A stretch of DNA of 64,000 bases from Marinobacterium zhoushanense (GTDB lineage: Bacteria; Pseudomonadota; Gammaproteobacteria; Pseudomonadales; Balneatricaceae): NCBI RefSeq assembly GCF_014641945.1, contig NZ_BMIJ01000008.1, positions 186,001-250,000 on the forward strand, read 5' to 3'. How positions within the stretch are numbered: position 1 is the first letter of the stretch; every line of letters starts with the position of its first letter. Positions 52,366 through 64,000 of the stretch are shown one piece after another. The notes beneath the pieces are model-generated. The model did no database searches, had not been told where the DNA came from, and was given only the letters and a program-made list of their open reading frames with translations. Position numbers and translations under genes: made by a program.

Positions 52366-54966
52366 ATGACAGCACAAGCCAACCCAACCGCCGCCCACCA
52401 CACGCCGATGATGCAGCAGTATCTGAGGATCAAGGCTGAGCATCCTAATCAGTTGCTGTTTTACCGCATGGGCGATTTTTATGAGCTGTTCTACGACGAC
52501 GCCAAGCGTGCGGCCAAACTGCTCGATATCTCGCTGACCGCGCGCGGCAAATCCGCCGGTGAGCCGATCCCGATGGCAGGCATCCCCTACCATTCCGCCG
52601 AGACCTATATCGCCAAGATCGTCCGCGCCGGCGAGTCGGTGGTAATCTGCGAACAGGTGGGTGATCCGGCCACCAGCAAAGGTCCGGTTGAGCGTCAGGT
52701 AGCGCGTATTGTCACCCCCGGCACACTCAGCGATGAAGCGCTGCTCGATGAGAGCCGCGACAATCTGCTGACCGCAATCGATGGCGACCAGGGCCGTTTC
52801 GGCATTGCGCTGGTGGATATCAGCAGCGGACGCTTCAGTCTACTCGAGGTGGAATCGGAAGAGGGACTGCTGGCGGAGCTTGAGCGCCTGCGCCCGGCGG
52901 AGCTGCTGTACCCCGAACACAGCGCCATCAGCAGCCTGTTGCAGGGGCGTCGCGGCCTGCGGCCTCAGGCGCCCTGGCATTTCGAACGCGATACCGCGCG
53001 CCGCCTGCTGTGCCAGCAGTTCAATACCCAGGACCTGTCCGGCTTCGGCTGCGACCATCTCCCCCTGGCTATCGGCGCCGCCGGCTGCCTGCTGCAATAC
53101 GCCAAGGATACGCAGCGCAGCGCGCTGCCGCATATTCGCCGCATCCAGATCGAACAGCGCTCCGAAGCCGTGCTGCTCGACGCCTCCACACGACGCAACC
53201 TGGAGCTGGATCTGAACCTCTCCGGCGGCACCGACAACACCCTGGCCGCGGTGCTGGACAAAACCCGTACCCCGATGGGCGGGCGTATGCTGCGGCGCTG
53301 GCTGCACCGCCCACTGCGGGATCGCCACACGCTGCTGGCACGCCAGGGTGCCATCGGCTGGCTGCAGCAGGAGTTTCGTTTCGAAACCATCGCCGAGACG
53401 CTGCGCCCGGTGGGGGATATGGAACGCATCCTGTCCCGCGTAGCACTGCGCTCGGCGCGGCCTCGAGACCTGGAGCGACTGAAGCTGGCGCTTGCCAACC
53501 TGCCGACACTGCAGGAGCATATGGCGGACAGTGACACATCTCGCATCGATGAACTGCGCCTGCAGATCGGCACTTTCCCGACACTGGCCGAATTGCTCGA
53601 GAGGGCGATCATCGAATCGCCGCCGATGCTGATTCGTGACGGCGGTGTGATCGCCGAAGGCTATGATGCCGAACTGGATGAGCTGCGCGGCATGAGCGAG
53701 AACGCCGGCGATTACCTGTTGGAGCTGGAAGCGCGCGAGCGCCAACGCACCGGCATCAGCACCCTGAAGGTGGGCTACAATCGCGTCCACGGCTACTACA
53801 TCGAGGTCAGCAAGGCACAAGCGGTCGATATGCCGGTGGAGTATCAGCGTCGGCAGACGTTGAAAAACGCCGAGCGCTATATCACACCGGAGCTGAAAAC
53901 TTTCGAAGACAAGGCGCTGAGCGCCAAGGGCCGCTCGCTGGCGCGCGAGAAGCAGCTCTATGAAGCGCTTCTGGAGACGCTGGCCGAAGCGCTGGCCGAA
54001 CTGCAGGACTGCGCCAACGCCCTGGCAGAGCTGGATGTACTGCAGAACCTGGCCGAGCGCGCGGAAACCCTGGACTATGCGCCACCCAACCTGGTCGAGC
54101 ACGCCTGCATCGAGATCGAGGGCGGCCGCCACCCGGTAGTCGAAGCGGTGCTCGACACCCCGTTCGTCTGCAATGACCTGCATCTGGACCCGGAACGGCG
54201 CATGCTGATCATCACCGGTCCCAACATGGGCGGTAAATCCACCTACATGCGCCAGGCCGCGCTGATCACTCTGCTGGCCCACATCGGCAGCTATGTGCCG
54301 GCAGCGTCCGCGACCATCGGCATTGTCGATCGCATCTTCACCCGCATGGGGTCTTCGGACGACCTGGCCGGTGGACGCTCCACGTTCATGGTCGAGATGA
54401 CCGAAACCGCCAACATACTGCACAACGCAAGCGATCGAAGCCTGGTGCTGATGGATGAAGTGGGCCGCGGCACAAGCACCTTCGACGGCCTGTCACTAGC
54501 CTGGTCCTGCGCCGAATTCCTGGCCCGCGAAGTGCGCGCCTTCACCCTCTTTGCCACCCACTACTTCGAGCTGACCACCCTGCCAGAGCAGTGCGAAGGG
54601 GTGCAGAACGTGCACCTGACCGCCGTCGAACACAACGACCATATCGTGTTCATGCATGAGGTGCAGCAGGGGCCGGCCAGCCAGAGCTACGGCCTGCAGG
54701 TCGCCCAACTGGCAGGCGTTCCGCCGCATGTCATCGCCCAGGCCCGGGAGAAACTGATTCAGCTGGAGCAGGACACCCGCGCCGCCGACCTGCGGCCGGC
54801 GCCGACACGGCAAGCGATTGCAAAAGACAATCCAATCCAGAGCGACCTGTTTATCGCCCCGATCCCCTCGGAAGCCGAGCAAAGGCTGGCGCAGATCGAC
54901 CCGGACGAGCTGACACCCCGGGCGGCACTGGAGTTGCTGTACGAGCTGAAAAAGTTGGCGCGCTAG
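52366..54966 (+). CDS. mutS: DNA mismatch repair protein MutS
   Basis: MutS recognises base mismatches. From the ATG at 52366 it has 866 residues, close to E. coli. The mismatch-contact motif is GDFYEL (36-41, Phe38 and Glu40). [15 protein letters not shown] (about 615-629) is Walker A, and [12 protein letters not shown] follows for Walker B/ABC signature. The last 60 residues keep the helix-turn tail for dimer contacts. An in-frame extension of 46 codons lacks similarity and was not used; the ribosome site before the chosen ATG is weak. Confidence 0.96.
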   Translation: MTAQANPTAAHHTPMMQQYLRIKAEHPNQLLFYRMGDFYELFYDDAKRAAKLLDISLTARGKSAGEPIPMAGIPYHSAETYIAKIVRAGESVVICEQVGDPATSKGPVERQVARIVTPGTLSDEALLDESRDNLLTAIDGDQGRFGIALVDISSGRFSLLEVESEEGLLAELERLRPAELLYPEHSAISSLLQGRRGLRPQAPWHFERDTARRLLCQQFNTQDLSGFGCDHLPLAIGAAGCLLQYAKDTQRSALPHIRRIQIEQRSEAVLLDASTRRNLELDLNLSGGTDNTLAAVLDKTRTPMGGRMLRRWLHRPLRDRHTLLARQGAIGWLQQEFRFETIAETLRPVGDMERILSRVALRSARPRDLERLKLALANLPTLQEHMADSDTSRIDELRLQIGTFPTLAELLERAIIESPPMLIRDGGVIAEGYDAELDELRGMSENAGDYLLELEARERQRTGISTLKVGYNRVHGYYIEVSKAQAVDMPVEYQRRQTLKNAERYITPELKTFEDKALSAKGRSLAREKQLYEALLETLAEALAELQDCANALAELDVLQNLAERAETLDYAPPNLVEHACIEIEGGRHPVVEAVLDTPFVCNDLHLDPERRMLIITGPNMGGKSTYMRQAALITLLAHIGSYVPAASATIGIVDRIFTRMGSSDDLAGGRSTFMVEMTETANILHNASDRSLVLMDEVGRGTSTFDGLSLAWSCAEFLAREVRAFTLFATHYFELTTLPEQCEGVQNVHLTAVEHNDHIVFMHEVQQGPASQSYGLQVAQLAGVPPHVIAQAREKLIQLEQDTRAADLRPAPTRQAIAKDNPIQSDLFIAPIPSEAEQRLAQIDPDELTPRAALELLYELKKLAR

Positions 54967-55028
54967 GAACCCTTTCGCGTTGATCTGGCTATACTGCCAG
55001 CAACACGCCACAACTGGGAGCACCAGCG

Positions 55029-55352
55029 ATGACCTATGTCGTGACCGAGAACTGCATCCGCTGCAAGTACACCGACTGTGTCGACGTCTGTCCGGTCGAC
55101 TGTTTCTACGAGGGACCGAATTTTCTGGTCATCCACCCGGATGAATGCATCGACTGCGGCCTGTGCGAACCTGAGTGCCCGGCTGAAGCGATACTGTCCG
55201 AAGACGATCTACGCGATGAGCAGCAACCCTACGTAGCGTTGAACGCGGAACTGGCGGAGCTCTGGCCCAATATCAATGAACGCAAGGCGCCCCTGGCGGA
55301 TGCAGAGGAGTGGAACGGCGTCGCCGATAAGCTCAAATACCTCGAACGCTGA
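55029..55352 (+). CDS. fdxA: Seven-iron ferredoxin FdxA
   Basis: This is a low-potential ferredoxin with one 3Fe-4S and one 4Fe-4S cluster. The 107 residues begin [17 protein letters not shown]; cysteines 9, 12, 17, 21 and 25 and the second set 40, 43, 46 and 50 ([11 protein letters not shown]) match the Azotobacter FdI-like type. The electron partners are unknown. It lies between mutS and rpoS, the common order in pseudomonads and relatives, and ends at a terminator. Confidence 0.95.
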   Translation: MTYVVTENCIRCKYTDCVDVCPVDCFYEGPNFLVIHPDECIDCGLCEPECPAEAILSEDDLRDEQQPYVALNAELAELWPNINERKAPLADAEEWNGVADKLKYLER

Positions 55353-55356
55353 ATAC

Positions 55357-55386
55357 AAAACGGGGCCCTGCTGGCCCCGTTTTCGA
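55357..55386. terminator. Terminator between fdxA and rpoS
   Basis: AACGGGGCC-CTGCT-GGCCCCGTT with flanking A and T runs, placed between two converging genes and usable on both strands. Confidence 0.88.
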
Positions 55387-55405
55387 TCGCGTCGTCAGCG
55401 CAAAG

Positions 55406-56443
55406 TTACTGCAGCAGATCCTCACCACTCAAACCGTTCTTCTCTACTATCTCGCGTAGCTTGCGCAGTGCTTCCACCTGAATCTGGCGTACCCGCTCGC
55501 GAGTCAGGCCGATCTCCTTACCCACCTGCTCCAGCGTCGACATCTCATGTCCACGCAGACCGAAACGGCGTGACAATACATCCGCGTGCTTCTCCGGCAG
55601 CATGTCCAGCCACTTGTTCAGGTTGCCGCTGATATTGGTGTTCTGCAGCAGGGTCTCCGGATCGCCGGCTTCCTGATCGGCGATGGTATCGAGCAACGAT
55701 TTATCCGAACCGCCGCCGACCGGTGTATCCACCGAGCTGATCCGCTCATTGAGCCCCAGCATCCGCTCCACGTCCGCCACCGGCTTGTCGACCAGATTGG
55801 CGATCTCTTCCGGCGACGGCTCATGATCCAGCTTCTGTGCCAGCTCACGGGATGCTCTCAGGTATACGTTAAGCTCTTTTACCACATGGATAGGCAGACG
55901 GATGGTGCGCGTTTGGTTCATGATCGCGCGCTCTATGGTCTGGCGTATCCACCAGGTGGCATAGGTGGAGAAACGGAAACCACGCTCGGGATCGAACTTT
56001 TCCACCGCACGGATCAGCCCAAGGTTTCCCTCTTCGATCAGGTCCAGCAGGGACAGTCCACGATTTATGTAGCGTCTGGCAATCTTAACCACCAGGCGCA
56101 GGTTGCTCTCGATCATGCGCTTACGCGCCGCCCCATCACCTTTGAGTGCCAGGCGAGAGAAGTAAACCTCCTCCTCGGCGGTCAGCAGCGGCGAGAAGCC
56201 GATCTCGTTGAGATACAGCTGAGTGGCATCCAGCGTTTTGGCATTGACCAGATCCTTATGCGCCATGCTGCCACGCCCACGACCGCTGTTGATGAACTCC
56301 GGCACGCTGTCGTCGCCCGACGCATCATCAGTGTCGTCATCGCTATCATCAACATCGTCGAGTTCCATCTCCTCATCGGATTCGATGTCAGGATCTCGAC
56401 CGGCATTCATCGATTCGTACTCTTTGGTACTCACGTTTTCCAT
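55406..56443 (-). CDS. rpoS: RNA polymerase sigma factor RpoS (sigma-38)
   Basis: RpoS controls the stationary-phase and general stress response. In 345 residues the conserved regions follow in order: 1.2 ([15 protein letters not shown], about 73-87), 2.1-2.4 with [20 protein letters not shown] and [16 protein letters not shown] in parts, region 3 (EVERMLGLN-like) and 4.2 ([18 protein letters not shown]). A strongly acidic Asp/Glu stretch (residues 20-48) precedes region 1.2 and is longer than in E. coli. It lies 51 bases downstream of nlpD; in other bacteria the main rpoS promoter is inside nlpD, which is expected here too. Confidence 0.97.
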   Translation of the reverse strand: MENVSTKEYESMNAGRDPDIESDEEMELDDVDDSDDDTDDASGDDSVPEFINSGRGRGSMAHKDLVNAKTLDATQLYLNEIGFSPLLTAEEEVYFSRLALKGDGAARKRMIESNLRLVVKIARRYINRGLSLLDLIEEGNLGLIRAVEKFDPERGFRFSTYATWWIRQTIERAIMNQTRTIRLPIHVVKELNVYLRASRELAQKLDHEPSPEEIANLVDKPVADVERMLGLNERISSVDTPVGGGSDKSLLDTIADQEAGDPETLLQNTNISGNLNKWLDMLPEKHADVLSRRFGLRGHEMSTLEQVGKEIGLTRERVRQIQVEALRKLREIVEKNGLSGEDLLQ

Positions 56444-56494
56444 CTGATTACCCCCATGCGTGTTTAACGTTACGCTATCCTGCTTATTATTTTT

Positions 56495-57286
56495 TTATTG
56501 TTTTTCGGGTAGATACTTCAGCGGATCTACGGGCTTACCATCGCGCCTTATCTCAAAATGCAACATTGGACGGCTGGTTCCGGTATTGCCCAATTCAGCG
56601 ATTTTATCGCCTTTCTTCACACTATCACTTTCTTTCACAAGAATGCGACTGTTATGTGCGTACGCGCTCAGGTACTGGCGGTTGTGATTCACGATTACCA
56701 AATTGCCGTAACCCAACAGGCCGCTGCCCGCATAAACCACCCGTCCAGCGGCCGCCGCATAGACCGGATCACCTACCTTACCCGCCAGGTCGATCCCCTT
56801 GTTTGGGCTAGCGCCGTTGGAATAGCGCCCGATGAGCGCCCCCTTACTCGGCCACTGCCAATCGACGGGACCGACCGAGGCGTGACTCGCCACCCTCTCA
56901 GCAGGTGCCGACTGAGCACTCTGTTTTGGCTGGCTTCTTGATGATGTTTGAGTCTGGGAAGCGACTTTGGTTCCGGATGAGGTTCCGGATGATTCTCCAG
57001 TTGCGCCGCTTGCGCCTTTCAGTCGCAGCTTCTGCCCGGGGTAGATGATGTAGCGTCTATCGATACCGTTGATTGCCGCCAACTCGCGAAAATCCATGCC
57101 GTAACGCCAGGCGATGGAGTACAGGGTATCCCCCTGTCGCACTGTGTAGCGGGCCGGAGCAGGGCCGCTGGGGCGCCCACCCAACGACTGCTCGGTCACA
57201 GGAGCGTAACCACCGGAGCAGGCAGACAGTGCGAACACAGCAAGTAGAATAACAAGCTTCTGCAATCCGCTCGCTCCCTCCGGCAC
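56495..57286 (-). CDS. nlpD: Lipoprotein NlpD (LysM and degenerate LytM/M23 domains)
   Basis: NlpD is an outer-membrane lipoprotein that activates the amidase AmiC during cell division. The 263 residues start with a lipobox (LSAC, lipidated Cys23), have a LysM domain (about 45-88, YTVRQGDTLYSIAWRYGM in part) and a C-terminal LytM domain (about 150-258). The first catalytic motif reads NKGID instead of HxGxD, so a zinc ligand is missing, as in E. coli NlpD, which activates but does not cut. The start is GTG at 57286 with GGGAGG four bases upstream. Confidence 0.93.
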   Translation of the reverse strand: MPEGASGLQKLVILLAVFALSACSGGYAPVTEQSLGGRPSGPAPARYTVRQGDTLYSIAWRYGMDFRELAAINGIDRRYIIYPGQKLRLKGASGATGESSGTSSGTKVASQTQTSSRSQPKQSAQSAPAERVASHASVGPVDWQWPSKGALIGRYSNGASPNKGIDLAGKVGDPVYAAAAGRVVYAGSGLLGYGNLVIVNHNRQYLSAYAHNSRILVKESDSVKKGDKIAELGNTGTSRPMLHFEIRRDGKPVDPLKYLPEKQ

Positions 57287-57295
57287 GCAACCTCC

Positions 57296-58237
57296 CTAGC
57301 CGTTGTGTCGATCCAGCAGTACAACCAGCAGTACGCCCACCGCCATCAGCACCAGAGCGGGCCAGAGCAACGCACCCTGACCGGTTAGCTGGGTGAACAC
57401 ATCAGGCAACACGTTACGCTGCAGCAGGGGAATCGAATCCCCGTGTCGGTCGATGGTATAGGACAGGGTGTATTTCCACGGCCAGACCTTATTCAACGAG
57501 CCAAGCATGAACCCACCCAGCAGAGCCAGGATCAACTTCCGCTGGTGATGAAACGCCCAGCTTAGCAGGTGTGAAAAACTGAGCAAGCCGACAGCACAGC
57601 CGGCGGCGAACAGGCCGAGGTGATAGAGTTCAAAATGTTTGACCGCGCTCAGAACCGGCGCATACATGCCCATCAAGAGCAGGATGAAACTGCCGGAGAT
57701 CCCCGGCAGGATCATCGCACAGATGGCGACCATCCCCGAGCCGAACAGGGTTACGGGCGATACCACCAGCGTGCCGGGGGTCAACGAGGTGATCAGATAC
57801 GCCAGCAGCGCGCCGGTAAAGAAGATTAAACTGGTACTCAGGTCCCAGCCTTTGACGTGACGCATCAGGCTCCACACCGAAGCCAGTATCAGGCCGAAGA
57901 AGAATGCCCAGAGCAGCACCGGATAGTGGTTTAGCATGAACAGGACCGCCCGCGACAGCGTCACCAGGCTAAACAGTATGCCCGCCAGCAGCGTCACCAG
58001 GAAGGTGCCGTTGACATGGCGCCAGCACGCCGCAAACCCGTCGCGGTAGAGGACGGATAACGCCTTAAGATCAAAACTGCGCAGGGTTTCGATCAGCTCT
58101 TCATAGATACCGGTAATAAACGCGATGGTACCGCCGGACACGCCGGGTACCGCATCTGCCGCGCCCATCATCATCCCTTTTCCGGCCAAGGCCAGATATT
58201 CCTTGGGTGTACGCACTTTAGTTTCCATCTGACTCAA
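57296..58237 (-). CDS. DUF368 family integral membrane protein
   Basis: The 313-residue protein belongs to DUF368, related by description to undecaprenyl-phosphate flippases (PopT-type) in some bacteria. It has about eight or nine hydrophobic segments, and the signature [24 protein letters not shown] (read in parts, about 21-44) is followed by an inverted half containing [17 protein letters not shown]. It starts with TTG at 58237, overlapping the pcm stop (TTGA), and lies nine bases before nlpD. An ATG nine bases further in is the alternative start. Lipid-carrier recycling is an inference from family knowledge. Confidence 0.8.
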   Translation of the reverse strand: MSQMETKVRTPKEYLALAGKGMMMGAADAVPGVSGGTIAFITGIYEELIETLRSFDLKALSVLYRDGFAACWRHVNGTFLVTLLAGILFSLVTLSRAVLFMLNHYPVLLWAFFFGLILASVWSLMRHVKGWDLSTSLIFFTGALLAYLITSLTPGTLVVSPVTLFGSGMVAICAMILPGISGSFILLLMGMYAPVLSAVKHFELYHLGLFAAGCAVGLLSFSHLLSWAFHHQRKLILALLGGFMLGSLNKVWPWKYTLSYTIDRHGDSIPLLQRNVLPDVFTQLTGQGALLWPALVLMAVGVLLVVLLDRHNG

Positions 58238-58872
58238 CGAATAACCCCTGCCAACAGCGGCACAAAACGGACCGGTTCGAGCACCTTGCGTTCGTACTGA
58301 TCTTCGGCGACGCGGCGGATCTTCATCAGCACCTGGCCCTGACCATCACCGACCGGGATCACCAGGACCCCACCGACAGCGAGCTGATCCAACAGTTCCT
58401 GGGGCACATTCTCCGGCGCGGCGGTGACCATGATGCCATCGAACGGGCCCTTGTCCGGCCACCCCATGCCGCCATCGGTGTGCCGGAACATGACGTTGCG
58501 CAAACGCAACTGCTGCATCCGCTTACGCGCCTTCTCTTGCAATCCGCGTATCCGCTCGACACTGAACACCTGCCCCACTAACTGGGCCAGAATGGCGGTC
58601 TGGTAACCGGAACCGGTACCCACCTCCAGCACATTCTGTCGCGGACCATCTTCCAGCAGCAGCTCGGTCATCCGCGCCACGATATAGGGCTGGGATATGG
58701 TCTGGTTAAAGCCGATCGGCAACGCCGTATCTTCATAGGCGCGATGAGACAGTGCCTCATCAATAAAGATGTGGCGTGGCGTATCCCGAATAACGTTCAA
58801 CACCTTCTCGTTCTGTATCCCCTGCTCGCGAAGACGGTTGATGAGGCGATCGCGAGTTCGCTTAGAGGTCAT
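58234..58872 (-). CDS. pcm: Protein-L-isoaspartate O-methyltransferase Pcm
   Basis: Pcm repairs isoaspartyl residues in aged proteins using SAM. From the ATG at 58872 it has 212 residues. [22 protein letters not shown] (read in parts, about 52-73) and [18 protein letters not shown] (SAM site, about 80-97) are family motifs. A TTG at 58902 in frame would overlap surE but has no good ribosome site; CAAGGCATCGGT precedes the ATG. It follows surE as in many proteobacteria. Confidence 0.94.
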   Translation of the reverse strand: MTSKRTRDRLINRLREQGIQNEKVLNVIRDTPRHIFIDEALSHRAYEDTALPIGFNQTISQPYIVARMTELLLEDGPRQNVLEVGTGSGYQTAILAQLVGQVFSVERIRGLQEKARKRMQQLRLRNVMFRHTDGGMGWPDKGPFDGIMVTAAPENVPQELLDQLAVGGVLVIPVGDGQGQVLMKIRRVAEDQYERKVLEPVRFVPLLAGVIR

Positions 58873-58898
58873 ACCGATGCCTTGAAAATGCACCTCGT

Positions 58899-59657
58899 TC
58901 AATTCAGCTCCTCCAACCAGAGCGCGAGACTCTCCATACCCGAGTAGTGGCTCATATCGATCTGCAGCGGTGTCACCGACACAAACCCCTGCTCCACCGC
59001 ATAGAAGTCAGTGCCGGGCTCGGCATCCGCCGCATCGCCGGTACCGGCAATCCAGTAGCGGGTACGACCGCGTGGATCCAACACCTTCACCGGAGGCTCG
59101 CCGGCAAAACGGTGTCCCAGACGCGTCACGTGGATGCCACGGATCCGCTCCAACGGCAGATCGGGAACATTGACGTTAAGCACCGTACGCGGCGCGACAA
59201 CCAGCGACTCGAGCTTGCTCACCAGCACCCGCACGATCTCGGCCGCCGTATCAAAATGCTGCGGATGGAAACTGCACAGCGACACCGCAATCGGCGGCAG
59301 GCGACAGTTACGCCCCTCCATCGCGGCGGCTACGGTACCGGAATACAACACATCGTCGCCAAGGTTGGCACCTGCATTGATCCCGGACACCACAAGATCC
59401 GGCCTGCGCTCGTCGCTGAACAGCCCCGAAACGCCCAGATGCACACAGTCGGTCGGTGTACCGTTGATACTGATGAAACCCGACTCGTGGGCATAGGCCT
59501 CAAGTGGACGATCCAGGGTCAGCGAATTGCTGGCGCCGCTGCGGTTACGATCTGGCGCCACGACGCAAATCGATTGCGCATCCTGCCCCAGTGCCGAGGC
59601 CAGGGCGGCCAGACCCGGCGCGTACACGCCATCATCGTTTGAAATCAATATATGCAT
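58899..59657 (-). CDS. surE: 5'/3'-nucleotidase SurE
   Basis: SurE is a stationary-phase survival phosphatase for nucleoside monophosphates. The 252 residues begin [19 protein letters not shown], where NDD (7-9) binds the metal, followed by [10 protein letters not shown] and [26 protein letters not shown] (in parts). The ATG at 59657 fits the family; the 12 codons upstream lack similarity. The nearest GGAG is 13 bases away. It sits in the surE-pcm-(DUF368)-nlpD-rpoS block. Confidence 0.95.
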   Translation of the reverse strand: MHILISNDDGVYAPGLAALASALGQDAQSICVVAPDRNRSGASNSLTLDRPLEAYAHESGFISINGTPTDCVHLGVSGLFSDERRPDLVVSGINAGANLGDDVLYSGTVAAAMEGRNCRLPPIAVSLCSFHPQHFDTAAEIVRVLVSKLESLVVAPRTVLNVNVPDLPLERIRGIHVTRLGHRFAGEPPVKVLDPRGRTRYWIAGTGDAADAEPGTDFYAVEQGFVSVTPLQIDMSHYSGMESLALWLEELN

Positions 59658-59763
59658 CGGGTGGGAATACTCCGCTCGACCTCCAGCCCCCATCAGGCTT
59701 CGGGCCCTGGGCTCGGCCTATCCTTGTCTGCACCGATGCCCTGTTTCTTATCGTCTCTCGCTC

Positions 59764-60801
59764 TTAGTCTTGCCCGGCACCGTTCCAACGACAAAGCTCG
59801 CGCAGCACGCTGGTTGCAAACGCCCCCGCCGGCAGATCGAACGCCAGCCGCCATTGTCCGTCACTCTCAGGTTCAATCGCAAGCTCGGCGGGCATAAGCC
59901 TGAGCGCACGGCGCTCCTGATTCAGCCCTAGCGCGGCCAACTGTTCGCCGACCTCGGCCAGCTCGGCCAGCGCCTGGATCTCAAACTCCCGCGCGGCACC
60001 CTGGGTCATCAACTCGCCCCGCCCCCACAACGGTCCGGTCAGGTGCAGCTCACCCGCTTCGATGCGTCTTGCGACCTCCGGAGCACCATCATATAAAAAA
60101 CAGCTCTGGCTACCATTGATCATCAGCACGTCGCCGTCGAGAATCTGGCTCCACAAACCCCGGTCGATGCGCTCCGACAGCAGGCGGTTGAACAACCAGG
60201 AGCGCACGGCAGAGATATAGAGTCCCTTCTTGTGCCGTTGGCGCTCCTTGAAACGTCCGGCGATCAACGCCAAGCCCTTGTCGATATTGCCAAAGTTGTG
60301 CCCGAAGCGTTGCTCGCCAAAGTAGTTCGGTACGCCGCCCTTGAGCTTGTCGAAGCGCTGCAACAGCTCGTCGGCGTCCGATACCTCACGCAGGCGCAAC
60401 TCGAACCTATTGCCCTTGAGCGCCCCCAGGCGCAGCTTACGGCTGTGGCGTTCGGCACGCAGCACTTCGATGCTGTCACCGCCAAACAGCTTCCAGTTCA
60501 GGCTCGCCCGGTGCCCCGGCATATGCACGCTGAACCACTGTTCGGTGACTGCATGACGATCCTTCTTGCCGGCATAGCTGACATCGCGGGGGCTGATCTG
60601 ACAGAAATGGGCCAGTTGGCGCGCCACCCAGTCGGTATTCTCGCCCCGCTTGCGGATATAGAGGAACTGATGTTCTCCCTCGCCATCCGGTTCGAAGCCC
60701 AACTGTTCGACGACCTGGAAATCCTCCGGCACCGAGCGCAGCACTGCGCTCACGCTGGGCTCGCCATAGAGATAAACGGGGGGTTGCTGGTACAGATTCA
60801 A
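59764..60801 (-). CDS. truD: tRNA pseudouridine(13) synthase TruD
   Basis: TruD makes pseudouridine 13 in tRNA-Glu. The 345 residues contain GKKDRHAVTEQWF (78-90) with the catalytic Asp81, PNYFGEQRFGHNFGNIDKG (motif of the insertion domain border) and the C-terminal LPAGAFATSVLRELC. The start is TTG at 60801, supported by GGAGAG at good spacing and a distance of only six bases from ftsB. In many gammaproteobacteria ispD and ispF lie between ftsB and truD; they are absent here. Confidence 0.94.
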   Translation of the reverse strand: MNLYQQPPVYLYGEPSVSAVLRSVPEDFQVVEQLGFEPDGEGEHQFLYIRKRGENTDWVARQLAHFCQISPRDVSYAGKKDRHAVTEQWFSVHMPGHRASLNWKLFGGDSIEVLRAERHSRKLRLGALKGNRFELRLREVSDADELLQRFDKLKGGVPNYFGEQRFGHNFGNIDKGLALIAGRFKERQRHKKGLYISAVRSWLFNRLLSERIDRGLWSQILDGDVLMINGSQSCFLYDGAPEVARRIEAGELHLTGPLWGRGELMTQGAAREFEIQALAELAEVGEQLAALGLNQERRALRLMPAELAIEPESDGQWRLAFDLPAGAFATSVLRELCRWNGAGQD

Positions 60802-60807
60802 CGCGGG

Positions 60808-61116
60808 TTACTCTCCATTCGGGCCATTCGGGGCGTCCGGTTCGGGTTCGATCAGCTGAAAGAAGGTCTCCCCCTCCTGCACCATGCCCATATCGCTGCG
60901 CGCCCGCTCCTCCAGTGCCGCCATCCCCTGCTTGAGATCGCGCACTTCGGCCTCCAGGCGCTGATTGCGCTCGGTCAGGGTCTCATTCTCGATCTGTTGT
61001 TGCTTGATCTGCTCCTCCAGGCTCCAGACCTGGCGCAGATTGGCCTCACCGAACCAGAGCCTGTACTGCAGACCGATAATCATGAGCAACAGTATCAGTA
61101 GCAGAGCGCGATACAC
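60808..61116 (-). CDS. ftsB: Cell division protein FtsB
   Basis: FtsB is a bitopic division protein that works with FtsL and FtsQ. Starting at GTG 61116 (GAGG five bases upstream) it has 102 residues: one membrane helix (LLLILLLMIIGLQYRLWFG, about 5-23), a coiled coil (QIKQQQIENETLTERNQRLEAE in parts, 35-60) and the conserved LEERARSDMGMVQEGETFFQL end. The frame extends 29 codons upstream but without a signal fitting FtsB. It follows eno after a terminator. Confidence 0.92.
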   Translation of the reverse strand: MYRALLLILLLMIIGLQYRLWFGEANLRQVWSLEEQIKQQQIENETLTERNQRLEAEVRDLKQGMAALEERARSDMGMVQEGETFFQLIEPEPDAPNGPNGE

Positions 61117-61201
61117 GGACGCCTCATATCCATTTCCAACTTGTACGTATCGGAACTCCATTCGGAGGTGGAGAACCCGGACTATCGTACATCGTGCACA
61201 C

Positions 61202-61234
61202 AAAAAAGGGGCTGCTCATCAGCCCCTTTTTTTA
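61202..61234. terminator. Terminator between eno and ftsB
   Basis: AAAAAAGGGGCTG-CTCAT-CAGCCCCTTTTTTT; stem of 12-13 bases with runs on both sides, 12 bases after the eno stop. Confidence 0.9.
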
Positions 61235-61245
61235 CCCACCAGTTA

Positions 61246-62559
<1,314 letters not shown>

Positions 62560-62575
62560 TCACAAATCCAGAAAG

Positions 62576-64000
<1,425 letters not shown>

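Noticed and set aside
52840-54423. A 527-codon open frame on the minus strand opposite mutS
   Set aside because: It is the antisense of a clear MutS frame, with no motif of its own and low-complexity Gln/Arg/Val composition typical of antisense frames in GC-rich genes.

Overview
The window reads as a chromosome segment from a motile, Gram-negative gammaproteobacterium outside the enterics. The evidence is the gene order (thiI, tRNA-Ser/tRNA-Arg, csrA, lysC, alaS, recX, recA, pncC, mutS, fdxA, rpoS, nlpD, pcm, surE, truD, ftsB, eno, pyrG), a sodium-pumping oxaloacetate decarboxylase that suggests a marine or brackish habitat, and a flagellar regulon with sigma-54 and sigma-28 promoter tiers. 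I cannot name a genus from the sequence alone.

Region 1 (1-13,944, all minus strand) is a tightly packed operon for a nonulosonic-acid glycan, probably flagellin decoration. It reads: acyl carrier protein, PseC, PseF, PseI, PseG, PseH, a short-chain reductase, an AMP-forming acyl ligase, a LuxE-like acyl-protein synthetase, a LuxC-like acyl-CoA reductase, a family 2 glycosyltransferase, UDP-galactopyranose mutase, a methyltransferase and a HAD-type protein cut by the window edge. Most neighbours overlap by 1-4 bases or lie within about 40. The first pseudaminate enzyme, PseB, is not present. The lux-type acyl reduction module inside a pseudaminate operon is the most unusual system here.

Region 2 (14,167-18,205) holds two Maf/DUF115 flagellin-modification proteins, one on each strand, with an 83-residue unknown protein. 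A run of ten G residues sits directly against the start codon of the second maf gene and could make it phase variable.

Region 3 (18,291-36,913) is the flagellar block. On the minus strand it runs cheV, cheR, flgBCDE, flgFGHIJ, flgK, flgL, a FliT-like gene, flaG-fliD-fliS and flagellin. On the plus strand it has flgA, flgM and flgN. Consensus sigma-54 sites precede flgB and flgF (rod, hook and rings), and consensus sigma-28 sites precede flgK, flaG and flgM (late genes).

Region 4 (36,970-50,000) contains tRNA-Arg(CCU), a degenerate receiver/TPR protein, a histone-deacetylase-family amidohydrolase, oadGAB, thiI, three tRNA-Arg(ACG) copies with tRNA-Ser(GCU), csrA, lysC and alaS.

Region 5 (50,186-64,000) is the conserved recX-to-pyrG stretch. 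Its recA copy is broken: two internal gaps (net 61 and 89 bases) remove the ATP-binding loop and another core segment, although the SOS box and the rest of the gene look normal. That is either a real loss of RecA or an assembly defect. ispD and ispF, often found between ftsB and truD, are missing from this interval.
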